A stretch of 64,000 nt of DNA from Flavobacterium yafengii (GTDB lineage: Bacteria > Bacteroidota > Bacteroidia > Flavobacteriales > Flavobacteriaceae). The stretch covers positions 62,001-126,000 of the forward strand of contig NZ_JASCRY010000001.1 in NCBI RefSeq assembly GCF_030010375.1. Direction: 5' to 3'. Under the pieces are notes generated by a model, which saw nothing but the letters and a program-made list of their open reading frames with translations, was not told the DNA's origin and searched no databases. Shown here in pieces: positions 17,191 through 25,135 of the stretch. Position 1 is the stretch's first letter, and every line of letters starts with the position of its first letter. The translations under genes were made by a program, and so were the position numbers.

Positions 17191-17721
17191 TTATTTAATA
17201 CTAAATAATCCTTCTGGCTTGTTCTCAATTTGATTAAAACGATCCGTACACTCTTTAATAATAGCATACGCTTCATTTACATCTCCCCAACCTTCAACAT
17301 CCACTTGTTTGTTTTCAAGATCTTTGTACACTTGAAAGAAATGTTCAATCTCTTTTAATAAGTGTGGATTAATATCTGACAGGTTTTCCAATGAATTCCA
17401 GATTGGATCTGAAACCGGTACACAGATTACTTTTTCATCCGGTCCTTTATCATCTGCCATGTGGAAAACACCAATAGGTTTTACTTCCATTACACATCCA
17501 GGAAAAGTTGGTTCAGTTACCAAAACCAAAACATCTAATGGATCTCCATCTAATGCTAATGTTTCCGGGATAAATCCGTAATCAGCCGGATACATCATCG
17601 AAGAGAATAACATTCTGTCAAAACGCATTCTTTTTATTTCGAAATCATATTCGTATTTATTTCTACTTCCTCTTGGTATTTCGATTAAGACATCGAAAGT
17701 TGTTAATTTGTCTGCAGTCAT
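17191..17721 (-). CDS. ppa: Inorganic pyrophosphatase, family I
   Basis: Hydrolyses the pyrophosphate made in biosynthesis to phosphate in the cytoplasm. The 176 residues are a normal family I length. The metal-binding signature DGDPLDVLV covers residues 58-66 (Asp58, Asp60, Asp63), preceded by YPADYGFIPETL. The ADDKGPDEK stretch near 95-103 supplies further acidic ligands and IPRGSRNKYEYD at 15-26 contacts phosphate. It is next to hppA, so the cell has both an energy-saving and a dissipating enzyme for the same substrate. The intervening terminator shows separate transcription. Confidence 0.96.
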   Translation of the reverse strand: MTADKLTTFDVLIEIPRGSRNKYEYDFEIKRMRFDRMLFSSMMYPADYGFIPETLALDGDPLDVLVLVTEPTFPGCVMEVKPIGVFHMADDKGPDEKVICVPVSDPIWNSLENLSDINPHLLKEIEHFFQVYKDLENKQVDVEGWGDVNEAYAIIKECTDRFNQIENKPEGLFSIK

Positions 17722-17828
17722 TTTAGTTTTTTCTTTTCTATATTTATGGGTGCAAAAGTAAGGAAAGTATCCCTTTTTACAATAAAAAATTCATGTTATC
17801 TCTTGATTAAATTTTAACAGTGAGTACT

Positions 17829-18431
17829 TTAGTAAACCACTGTCCTATTTCGTTTCTTTAAATAATGATGCCACAAAAGATAGGTTGCATAAGAACGATA
17901 CGGACTCCATTGTATTGCATGAATTTCCATGGCGTCTTTATCGTGAATATCCAGCAATTCCTTTATGGTATTTACGACCGCAATATCTCCTAATGGCAAT
18001 AAATCTGGGGATTGCAAACAAAACATTAAGTAAATATCGATGGTCCAGTTTCCTATTCCTTTGATTTTGATGAGTTCTTCGCGCACTTGCTGAGCCGTTT
18101 TCGTTGGCAAACTTTCTAAATCAAGATCTTTATTTAATAGCGCTGTCGCCAAAGCTTTGATATAAGACGTTTTTTGTCGGCTTACGCCAAGATTCCTAAA
18201 TTCCTCGTCTGATACGTGAAGAAGAATTTCCGGTGCTATGGCTTTTTGACTGCCTTTTATTTTTAAAAAAGTGGCTTTGGCGGAATCTATAGATACTTGT
18301 TGTTCCAAAATCAACAATACCAAAGTCTCAAAACCTTGTGGTCGTTTGGGAATGGTTGGCATTCCGTATTGTTCAATAATAGCTTTGAAAATAGTGTCTT
18401 TTTCTAAAAGATAGTCGATGGCTTCTTGCAT
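17829..18431 (-). CDS. DNA-3-methyladenine glycosylase II family (AlkA-like, HhH-GPD)
   Basis: Removes alkylated bases in base excision repair. The 200 residues show the helix-hairpin-helix at about 121-131 (IKIKGIGNWT) and the catalytic Asp149 in LPLGDIAV, the usual HhH-GPD layout. The E. coli AlkA N-terminal domain is absent, as in many short bacterial members. No iron-sulphur cysteine cluster follows the HhH domain, which argues against endonuclease III or MutY. It ends in basic residues KKRNRTVVY. One copy of the dispersed mosaic repeat separates it from the DUF5686 gene. Confidence 0.9.
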   Translation of the reverse strand: MQEAIDYLLEKDTIFKAIIEQYGMPTIPKRPQGFETLVLLILEQQVSIDSAKATFLKIKGSQKAIAPEILLHVSDEEFRNLGVSRQKTSYIKALATALLNKDLDLESLPTKTAQQVREELIKIKGIGNWTIDIYLMFCLQSPDLLPLGDIAVVNTIKELLDIHDKDAMEIHAIQWSPYRSYATYLLWHHYLKKRNRTVVY

Positions 18432-18445
18432 AATCTAATATTTTT

Positions 18446-18533
18446 TTAGCCCGGATGGAAACGGCATCCTTTTTATAAGGCGATTTTTATTCGCCTTATA
18501 AAAAGATATAGTGAACAGCCGGAATAGCTCCTA
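18446..18533. repeat. Dispersed mosaic repeat, copy A (variable hairpin core)
   Basis: Reverse complement of this interval: left arm AGGAGCTATTCCGGCT..., a central hairpin (TTTATAAGGCGA / TCGCCTTATAAA around 7 bases), then right arm AAGGATGCCG...ATCCGGGCTA. The arms match copy B at 22240-22318 (right arm 22 of 25) but the core hairpins are unrelated. The TAG at the repeat's edge is the stop codon of the DUF5686 gene. Confidence 0.75.
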
Positions 18534-21023
18534 AAAATTAAACCCAAACGATCCTTTTACAGTAAAACGATTTGTATCCGGCGTGTTGAGATAATTGCCT
18601 CGCCAAGCGAAATCGATACGGAATACTTTGAAGATATTCCCAATTCCGGCGCTATATTCCCAATACACTTTTTCGGGCGCATTATAAATTAAACCCGAGG
18701 CATTAATTGCTCTATTTTCATCAGAAATGGTTCCATAAACCCCTTTCACGGATACAATTTCCCTCCAATTGAGTTTGCGCATAAACGGAATTCTAGAAAA
18801 AAGACGACCATTGAAATTGTGATTCCATTGCAAAGTAGCATACTGGTCTGACACAAATTCATAGAAATTAAGATTACTGAACGTGTTTTCGATGGTGAAA
18901 TAGGTTTGATTCCCAGGAATAACACTCAGTAATCCTAACGGCACTTTCCCGAAGGTTTTCCCCACTTCCATAATAATATTCGTTCTTCCTAAAGGTCCAA
19001 TTATTATAGGTTGTTTGTAATACAATTGAAATTTGTCATATTTGAAATCGCTGTTTAATAGCCCTTTGAATCCATGACTGTAATTTACAAAAAAGCGACT
19101 GAACGGACTGTCAACATTGCTTCTTTCTACTCCAAAACCTATGGTTTTTCGCTTGGGCGAATATTCGATCTGAAAGTTCGCTTCGGATTGCTTCACATCA
19201 CTTTTAGTAACTAAATTGGCTATATCCGTATAATAATCCAAGCTAAAAGTAGGCGATGCCGACGCCAGTGTACGGTACGAAATACCGGCCTGAAACGTTA
19301 CGTTTTTTATGGGTTCTATTTCTATGGCCATATTGGTCAAATTGATATTGGTCAATTTCCCATTGCTGCCAGATGAAAACACAGAGGACGAAGCAAAACT
19401 TCGGCCTAAAACATCATTTGTGGTAGTCAAACTAGCGCCTATTTGTTCTATGTCACGCCTATTTCCTCCGGATAAAATGATGCGATTTTTCTTGTCGACC
19501 ATCCATTTCCCGGAAATTCCATATTTGAATTTATCATCGTCAAATCCATACGCCGTGTAGGCTTGAATACGCCAAGGATCATTAGGTCCAAAATAGGTTC
19601 TTCCTCCTACTCGCAACCGCACACCTTCTACCTCATTGTACCCAAATGTGGAAAAAACAGGCCCATAATCGAAGTTTTTAAACTCAACATAACCGCTTCC
19701 AAGTATGGAAACCAAGCTATACAATTGTTTGAATTTATTTACGGTTTGCAACGTATCCAGCATTTTATAAACGCCCAATTCATCCTTGCTTAGGTTTTCG
19801 AAACGGTTTTCATTCCAATATTCATCCGATTTATTGTAGACTTCGTCATCCATATAATTGACCTCATCTTTATAAAAAGCTACTGGTAGCTCTTTATTGA
19901 ATTGATGATTTCTATAAAAACTGGTTCGTTTCCCGTAAACTCCTTTAGAATTTTCTTTTTTGTTTAAAGCAAAGTCAGACATTAGATAATCCTTGGTCAA
20001 TAAGAAAACAGAATCACTGACCACTTCAAATTCCTGCTCTAAGTAAATATCTTTTACCCAGTTGATATTGGCGCTTTTCGTAACTGCCATATTGATTTTC
20101 TTGATGGCAAATGTGGAATCATTCACCCAAAAATCTCCTTTGAAAGTCAATTCGTTTTTTCGCCTTGGATAAAAAACAATATTATAACACCATTTTTTAT
20201 CTATATACGCACTGTCTTTCAACACATAATTATAGACATCAATCCCCGTTTTAGATAATGGACTGGTAAAGCTTTTGTCAAAAAAAGTCAAGTAATTGTT
20301 GTAGATATTGTAATCCGAATACAAGTCTTTTACAAAAGTTAAAATTTGTTGATTCCCATTGAAACCAGACGTTTTATTGGCTTTTATTTTCTCTTTTACC
20401 TTCTTTAATTTATTATCTCCATAAACATCATTTAGTGATTCATTTATAAAAATAGGCAAATAGGTTTTCCCAGTTACTCTGGAAGTATCCATTTGATCGA
20501 ATATAAACTCCATTCCTTTGAAAAGCTTGCTTTTCATGAAAGCGCTGTCAATAGAATTCATGTCAAATTCTATTTTTTCATACTTTTCCATCTGGTATTG
20601 GTCAAACAAATAGAGTCCGTTTTTGCGTTTTCTTTCCCAAATTTTTCTGAGAATGTCTAGTGCAGGATTATTTTTTTTAGACGTTTTACCGGCAAAAACA
20701 ACTACTTCACTCAAACTTTCGGCTTCGCTTAACTGAATTTTGAAATTATAATTTACAAGTTTGTCCAAAATAATTTCTTTCTCAGAAAAACCTACTGAAG
20801 ATATCAGCAAAATGGAGTATGATTTTTGGGATTCGAGGTAAAACTTACCGTCTTCATTAGTCACAATCCCTTCACTGGAGCCTTTAAAAACCACATTTGC
20901 AAAAGGAATAGGCTGATTTGATTTGTCTACCACAATACCGCTCACTTTAGTTTGTGCAAAAACTGCGCTTGCAGAAACCAATAGAAAAAACAAGAGAAAT
21001 AAGAGATTCTTTTTCATAATCAT
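18531..21023 (-). CDS. DUF5686 outer-membrane protein with carboxypeptidase-regulatory domain
   Basis: An 830-residue exported protein with a signal peptide (KNLLFLLFFLLVSASAVFAQ), a carboxypeptidase-regulatory-like domain at about 26-108 (VSGIVVDKSNQPIPFANVVF and TNEDGKFYL) and then the DUF5686 region through a probable C-terminal beta-barrel ending FTVKGSFGFNF, a typical outer-membrane terminal strand. Function is not established; family members are Bacteroidota envelope proteins. Two adjacent ATG codons (codons 1 and 3) are possible starts. The stop codon comes from the edge of repeat copy A. A pdhB terminator lies immediately upstream, so it has its own promoter. Confidence 0.85.
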   Translation of the reverse strand: MIMKKNLLFLLFFLLVSASAVFAQTKVSGIVVDKSNQPIPFANVVFKGSSEGIVTNEDGKFYLESQKSYSILLISSVGFSEKEIILDKLVNYNFKIQLSEAESLSEVVVFAGKTSKKNNPALDILRKIWERKRKNGLYLFDQYQMEKYEKIEFDMNSIDSAFMKSKLFKGMEFIFDQMDTSRVTGKTYLPIFINESLNDVYGDNKLKKVKEKIKANKTSGFNGNQQILTFVKDLYSDYNIYNNYLTFFDKSFTSPLSKTGIDVYNYVLKDSAYIDKKWCYNIVFYPRRKNELTFKGDFWVNDSTFAIKKINMAVTKSANINWVKDIYLEQEFEVVSDSVFLLTKDYLMSDFALNKKENSKGVYGKRTSFYRNHQFNKELPVAFYKDEVNYMDDEVYNKSDEYWNENRFENLSKDELGVYKMLDTLQTVNKFKQLYSLVSILGSGYVEFKNFDYGPVFSTFGYNEVEGVRLRVGGRTYFGPNDPWRIQAYTAYGFDDDKFKYGISGKWMVDKKNRIILSGGNRRDIEQIGASLTTTNDVLGRSFASSSVFSSGSNGKLTNINLTNMAIEIEPIKNVTFQAGISYRTLASASPTFSLDYYTDIANLVTKSDVKQSEANFQIEYSPKRKTIGFGVERSNVDSPFSRFFVNYSHGFKGLLNSDFKYDKFQLYYKQPIIIGPLGRTNIIMEVGKTFGKVPLGLLSVIPGNQTYFTIENTFSNLNFYEFVSDQYATLQWNHNFNGRLFSRIPFMRKLNWREIVSVKGVYGTISDENRAINASGLIYNAPEKVYWEYSAGIGNIFKVFRIDFAWRGNYLNTPDTNRFTVKGSFGFNF

Positions 21024-21025
21024 TC

Positions 21026-21064
21026 AAAAAAAAAACTTCATCAAATAAATAATTGATGAAGTTT
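21026..21064 (-). terminator. Terminator of pdhB
   Basis: AAACTTCATCAA (21033-21044) pairs with TTGATGAAGTTT (21053-21064) around ATAAATAA. On the minus strand the hairpin is followed by a run of T. It sits only 3 bases before the DUF5686 start. Confidence 0.83.
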
Positions 21065-21151
21065 CAAATATAGGTATTTAGACATCTCGATTATTTGAAA
21101 TTTAGACCGTCGACTGTTAAAGTTTATCTAAAAATCAAAATCTAAAAAAAT

Positions 21152-22132
21152 CTATTTTTTATACATTACTTTTTTAACCGCTTTTACCACATCACCTGCA
21201 TTTGGCAACCATTCTTTCAGTAATACTGGAGAGTAAGGCGCTGGAGTATCTGCAGTTGTGATACGTTGAATAGGCGCATCCAAGAAATCAAAAGCACGTT
21301 CTTGAACAATATAGGTAATTTCAGAAGCAACACTTGCAAAAGGCCAAGCTTCTTCAAGAACCACCAACCTGTTTGTTTTTTTAACCGATGTTAAAATCGT
21401 CTCATAATCCATAGGACGTACGGTTCTCAAATCGATAATTTCACAAGAAATTCCTTCTTTGGCTAATTCGTCAGCAGCAATATGCGCTTCTTTGATAATT
21501 TTTCCAAAAGAAACGATAGTCACATCAGTACCTTCACGTTTGATATCAGCAACTCCAAGTGGTATTGTATATTCACCATCTGGCACTTCCCCTTTATCAC
21601 CATACATTTGTTCTGATTCCATGAAAATCACAGGATCATTATCACGAATGGCTGCTTTCAACAATCCTTTTGCATCATAAACCGTAGATGGAACTACCAC
21701 TTTAAGACCCGGAGTGTTCGCAAACCAGTTTTCTAATGCTTGTGAGTGAGTCGCTCCTAATTGTCCTGCCGAAGCTGTTGGACCACGAAAAACGATTGGC
21801 ACATTAAATTGTCCACCAGTCATCTGACGCATTTTGGCAGCGTTATTTATAATTTGGTCAATCCCTACTAAACAGAAATTGAATGTCATATATTCTACAA
21901 TCGGTCTGCATCCGTTCATTGCTGATCCTACTGCAATACCAGTAAAACCAAGCTCTGCAATAGGAGTATCTATAACTCTTTTCTCGCCAAATTCAGCAAG
22001 CATTCCTTTAGATGCTTTGTAGGCACCATTGTATTCTGCAACTTCTTCACCCATTAAGTATATGGACTCATCGTGACGCATTTCTTCGCTCATCGCTTCG
22101 CAAATGGCCTCTCTAAATTGTATCGTTCTCAT
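21152..22132 (-). CDS. pdhB: Pyruvate dehydrogenase E1 component, beta subunit
   Basis: Part of the thiamine-diphosphate E1 of the pyruvate dehydrogenase complex, which makes acetyl-CoA. The 326 residues carry the conserved text MRTIQFREAICEAMSEEMRHDESIYLMGEEV at the N-terminus (glutamate that activates thiamine), GFTGIAVGSAM, GPTASAGQLGATHSQ and the C-terminal EEAWPFASVASEI. This matches E1-beta rather than transketolase. The alpha subunit and E2 are not adjacent, as often in Flavobacteriaceae. A terminator follows. The upstream 290-base region carries repeat copy B and is shared with the divergent etfB. Confidence 0.93.
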   Translation of the reverse strand: MRTIQFREAICEAMSEEMRHDESIYLMGEEVAEYNGAYKASKGMLAEFGEKRVIDTPIAELGFTGIAVGSAMNGCRPIVEYMTFNFCLVGIDQIINNAAKMRQMTGGQFNVPIVFRGPTASAGQLGATHSQALENWFANTPGLKVVVPSTVYDAKGLLKAAIRDNDPVIFMESEQMYGDKGEVPDGEYTIPLGVADIKREGTDVTIVSFGKIIKEAHIAADELAKEGISCEIIDLRTVRPMDYETILTSVKKTNRLVVLEEAWPFASVASEITYIVQERAFDFLDAPIQRITTADTPAPYSPVLLKEWLPNAGDVVKAVKKVMYKK

Positions 22133-22239
22133 ATTATATGTTGTATGTGTCTAATTTTCGAAAAGCAAAAATAAATATTTTATATCACTTAAAAGCATAA
22201 ATTACTTTAAATTAATCAGGATTTATAGTGATAATTTTC

Positions 22240-22318
22240 AGGAGCTATTTCCGGCTATCCGCTGTATCTTCCTGTGGCTAAAGGAACCACAGGAAGGATG
22301 CCGCTGCTATCCGGGCTA
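22240..22318. repeat. Dispersed mosaic repeat, copy B (variable hairpin core)
   Basis: Left arm AGGAGCTATTTCCGGCT and onward to TATCTT, core hairpin TTCCTGTGG / CCACAGGAA, right arm AAGGATGCCGCTG...ATCCGGGCTA. It lies in the 290-base divergent gap between pdhB and etfB, opposite in orientation to copy A. The rest of that gap holds a 12-bp palindrome TATGCATGCATA at 22346-22357 and the etfB -7 box. Confidence 0.75.
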
Positions 22319-22380
22319 CGAAATCGTAATAGTATTGAAAAATATTATGCATGCATAGTATATTATTCGAATTATTATTT

Positions 22381-22388
22381 TAAATTTG
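22381..22388 (+). promoter_or_regulatory. -7 box (TAAATTTG) of the etfB-etfA genes
   Basis: Exact TAnnTTTG match 34 bases before the etfB ATG. Confidence 0.45.
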
Positions 22389-22422
22389 TCAAAGCTTTTT
22401 AGAAAAATCAAAATATATACTT

Positions 22423-23169
22423 ATGAAAATATTAGTTTGCATCAGTCACGTTCCTGATACTACTTCAAAAATTAACTTTGTCAACGGTGATTCTGAATTT
22501 GACACCAATGGAGTACAATACGTAATCAATCCAAATGACGAATTTGGTTTGACACGTGCCATTTGGTTTCAAGAACAACAAGGCGCAACTGTAACTGTTG
22601 TAAATGTTGGAGGACCAGAAACCGAACCTACTTTAAGAAAAGCATTAGCAATAGGTGCTAACGAAGCTATTCGTGTCAATGCAACTCCTACTGACGGATT
22701 TTTCGTTGCCAAACAACTTGCTGAAGTAATCAAAAACGGAGGGTATGATGTAATTATCGCCGGAAAAGAATCTTTAGACTACAATGGCGGAATGGTTCCT
22801 GGAATGATAGCAGGAATTTTAGGATACAACTTCCTTAATTCTTGTACCAACCTGACAGTTGACGGAACAAACGTAAAAGCAGTTCGTGAAATTGATGGTG
22901 GAAAAGAAACCGTTACTACTACTTTACCATTAATCATTGGTGGACAAAAAGGACTAGTGGAAGAAAAAGACTTGCGTATTCCAAACATGAGAGGGATTAT
23001 GACTGCAAGAACTAAAGCCTTGACAATTCTGGAGCCAGTTGACGCTACTGTAAATACAAAAGCAGTAAAATTTGAAAAACCAGCTCCTAAATCAGCAGTA
23101 AAATTAATCTCTGCTGACAATCTAGATGAATTAATCAATTTATTACACAACGAAGCGAAAGTAATCTAA
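22423..23169 (+). CDS. etfB: Electron transfer flavoprotein, beta subunit
   Basis: With EtfA it carries electrons from acyl-CoA dehydrogenases to the quinone pool. The 248 residues start MKILVCISHVPDTTSKINF and contain GVQYVINPNDEFGLTRA, GKESLDYNGGMVPGMIAG (AMP/nucleotide loop) and LPLIIGGQKGLVEEKDLRIPNMRGIMTA, the EtfB signature LR..PN..GIM.A. A good -7 box precedes it. The gap of about 100 bases to etfA carries short tandem heptamers. Confidence 0.95.
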   Translation: MKILVCISHVPDTTSKINFVNGDSEFDTNGVQYVINPNDEFGLTRAIWFQEQQGATVTVVNVGGPETEPTLRKALAIGANEAIRVNATPTDGFFVAKQLAEVIKNGGYDVIIAGKESLDYNGGMVPGMIAGILGYNFLNSCTNLTVDGTNVKAVREIDGGKETVTTTLPLIIGGQKGLVEEKDLRIPNMRGIMTARTKALTILEPVDATVNTKAVKFEKPAPKSAVKLISADNLDELINLLHNEAKVI

Positions 23170-23179
23170 CTGTCATAAA

Positions 23180-23260
23180 GTCGAATGTCGAATGTCAAAA
23201 AGATAGAAGTTTACACTAATTTCCCTTTATGACTTTAAACTTTAAAACTTTAAGACTAAA
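23180..23260 (+). repeat. Short tandem heptamer arrays in the etfB-etfA gap
   Basis: GTCGAAT occurs twice plus GTC (23180-23196), then three ACTTTAA-type units and a partial one (ACTTTAA, ACTTTAAA, ACTTTAAG, ACTAAA at 23232-23260). The second array ends 10 bases before the etfA start codon. Confidence 0.6.
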
Positions 23261-23270
23261 ATAAAAAATC

Positions 23271-24239
23271 ATGTCAATATTAATATACGCGGAATACGCA
23301 GAAGGAAAATTTAAAAAAGTTGCATTCGAATTAGCTTCTTACGCAAAAAAAGTAGCAGAAACTTTAGGAACAACCGTTACCGCAGTAACCGTAAATGCCG
23401 GAGATGTTTCTGAATTATCGAAATACGGAGTAGACAAAGTATTGAAAGTAAACAACGATAAATTATCAGGTTTTACAGCAAAAGCATACGCCGATGTTAT
23501 CAAACAAGCTGCTCAAAAAGAAAACGTAAAATTAGTTTTACTTTCATCAACTACAGACAGTATTTATCTTTCCTCACTTGTTGCAGTAGCTTTAGAAGCT
23601 GGTTATGCATCAAATGTTGTTGGGTTACCAGTGAGTACTTCGCCTTTTCAAGTAAAAAGAAATGCTTTTTCAAACAAAGCGTTCAATATCACTGAAATTG
23701 CAACTGATGTAAAAGTGCTTGGACTTGCTAAAAATTCTTATGGTGTTTTTGAAAATGCTTCTACATTGACTCAAGAAGATTTTAACCCAACTATTGGAGA
23801 CAATGATTTTGGTGTAAAAGTAGAATCAGTAGAAAAAGGTTCTGGAAAAGTTTCCATTGCTGATGCTGACATAGTAGTTTCTGCTGGTCGTGGATTAAAA
23901 GGTCCTGAAAACTGGGGAATGGTAGAGGAATTAGCTACAGTTCTTGGAGCTGCAACTGCTTGTTCAAAACCAGTTTCTGATTTAGGATGGAGACCTCACG
24001 GAGAGCACGTAGGACAAACAGGCAAACCGGTTGCTACCAACTTATATATAGCGATTGGAATTTCGGGAGCAATACAACACATTGCAGGAATCAACTCTTC
24101 TAAAGTTAAAGTTGTAATCAACAGCGATCCGGAAGCACCATTTTTCAAAGTAGCTGACTACGGAGTTGTTGGAGATGCTTTTGAAATTGTACCAAAATTA
24201 ATAGAGAAATTTAAAGCTTTCAAAGCTCAGAATTCCTAA
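23271..24239 (+). CDS. etfA: Electron transfer flavoprotein, alpha subunit
   Basis: FAD-binding partner of EtfB. The 322 residues have an N-terminal domain with LIYAEYAEGKFKKVAFELASYA and a C-terminal FAD domain with VVSAGRGLKGPENWGMVEELA, DLGWRPHGEHVGQTGKPVATNLYIAIGISGAIQH and INSDPEAPFFKVADYGVVGDAFEIVPKL, all diagnostic for EtfA. It follows etfB in the same direction. A long hairpin terminator follows at 24270-24320. Confidence 0.96.
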   Translation: MSILIYAEYAEGKFKKVAFELASYAKKVAETLGTTVTAVTVNAGDVSELSKYGVDKVLKVNNDKLSGFTAKAYADVIKQAAQKENVKLVLLSSTTDSIYLSSLVAVALEAGYASNVVGLPVSTSPFQVKRNAFSNKAFNITEIATDVKVLGLAKNSYGVFENASTLTQEDFNPTIGDNDFGVKVESVEKGSGKVSIADADIVVSAGRGLKGPENWGMVEELATVLGAATACSKPVSDLGWRPHGEHVGQTGKPVATNLYIAIGISGAIQHIAGINSSKVKVVINSDPEAPFFKVADYGVVGDAFEIVPKLIEKFKAFKAQNS

Positions 24240-24269
24240 ATTATAGAAAATCATTAAATCGATTTAATT

Positions 24270-24320
24270 GCTACTTGAAAACAAGATATTTGTATCTTTG
24301 CTTTTAAGTAGCATTTTTTT
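24270..24320 (+). terminator. Terminator of etfA, with a -7-like box in its loop
   Basis: GCTACTT-g-AAAA (24270-24281) pairs with TTTTAAGTAGC (24302-24312), and an inner stem CAAGATA / TATCTT continues it, before ATTTTTTTT. The 3' side of the inner stem reads TATCTTTG (24293-24300), an exact -7 box that may start the next gene's transcript; a TTG lies at 24268-24270. Confidence 0.65.
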
Positions 24321-24385
24321 TAACAAAAAATGAAACTTGATTTTCATCAAAAATTAAGTACGTTGTACTTACCCATTTAAGAATT

Positions 24386-25009
24386 ATGAGCTTAGTTAAA
24401 TTATCCATAAAAGGAATTTCATACAGTCAAACTCAAAACGGAGCGTATGCTTTGATATTGAATGAGGTTGATGGCGAAAGAAAATTACCCATTGTAATTG
24501 GTGCTTTTGAAGCCCAATCGATTGCTATTGCATTAGAAAAAGAAATAAAACCACCACGTCCTCTGACTCATGATTTATTTAAAAATTTTGCAGAACGTTT
24601 TGATATTGTGGTAAAACAAGTCATTATTCATAAGCTAGTTGATGGTGTTTTTTATTCGAGTATCATTTGCGAAAGAGATAAAATAGAGGAAATTATCGAT
24701 GCCAGAACATCCGATGCAATTGCGTTAGCGTTGCGTTTTAATGCCCCTATTTTTACCTACAAAAACATCTTGGACAAAGCAGGAATATACTTGAAAGCGA
24801 ATCCGTTGGAAGCCAATAAAGACTCTCAAGAAATTGACGATGTGCTTTCTAATCCAGAAACTTTTGGTCATGAGGAAGAAAGCAATCAATCTGGAGAAAC
24901 CTATTCTAAACACAGTTTACAGGAATTGAATGAGCTGTTGGATCAAGCGGTTTCACATGAAGATTACGAAAAAGCAGCAAAAATTAGAGACGAAATCTCA
25001 AAAAGATAA
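24386..25009 (+). CDS. Bifunctional nuclease (DUF151) with UvrB/UvrC-type C-terminal helices
   Basis: A 207-residue protein. Residues about 1-135 are the bifunctional nuclease domain (DUF151, PF02577), with LPIVIGAFEAQSIAIALE and ARTSDAIALALRFNAPIFT as conserved blocks. Some members cut both DNA and RNA (family knowledge). After a linker rich in Asn and Glu, residues about 172-207 (LQELNELLDQAVSHEDYEKAAKIRDEISK) match the UvrB/UvrC interaction motif, often found fused to this domain in Bacteroidota. A role in nucleic-acid repair or stress is plausible but unproven. Confidence 0.88.
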   Translation: MSLVKLSIKGISYSQTQNGAYALILNEVDGERKLPIVIGAFEAQSIAIALEKEIKPPRPLTHDLFKNFAERFDIVVKQVIIHKLVDGVFYSSIICERDKIEEIIDARTSDAIALALRFNAPIFTYKNILDKAGIYLKANPLEANKDSQEIDDVLSNPETFGHEEESNQSGETYSKHSLQELNELLDQAVSHEDYEKAAKIRDEISKR

Positions 25010-25135
25010 CTTTAATCTTGATTTTCATTGATGTATTGTTTCATAAAAAAAACGATTAACCACATAAAAAATGCAGTTGCATTTAATGCTGCACTTGTTA
25101 TAAATTTTTAGTAACAGCTGTTATAAAACTAATCT

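Noticed and set aside
16983..17276. Minus-strand open frame of 97 codons between ppa and hppA
   Set aside because: Overlaps the end of ppa, its terminator and the start of hppA in another frame.
22779..23150. Minus-strand open frame of 123 codons inside etfB
   Set aside because: Shadow of etfB; composition reflects the reverse of conserved EtfB codons.
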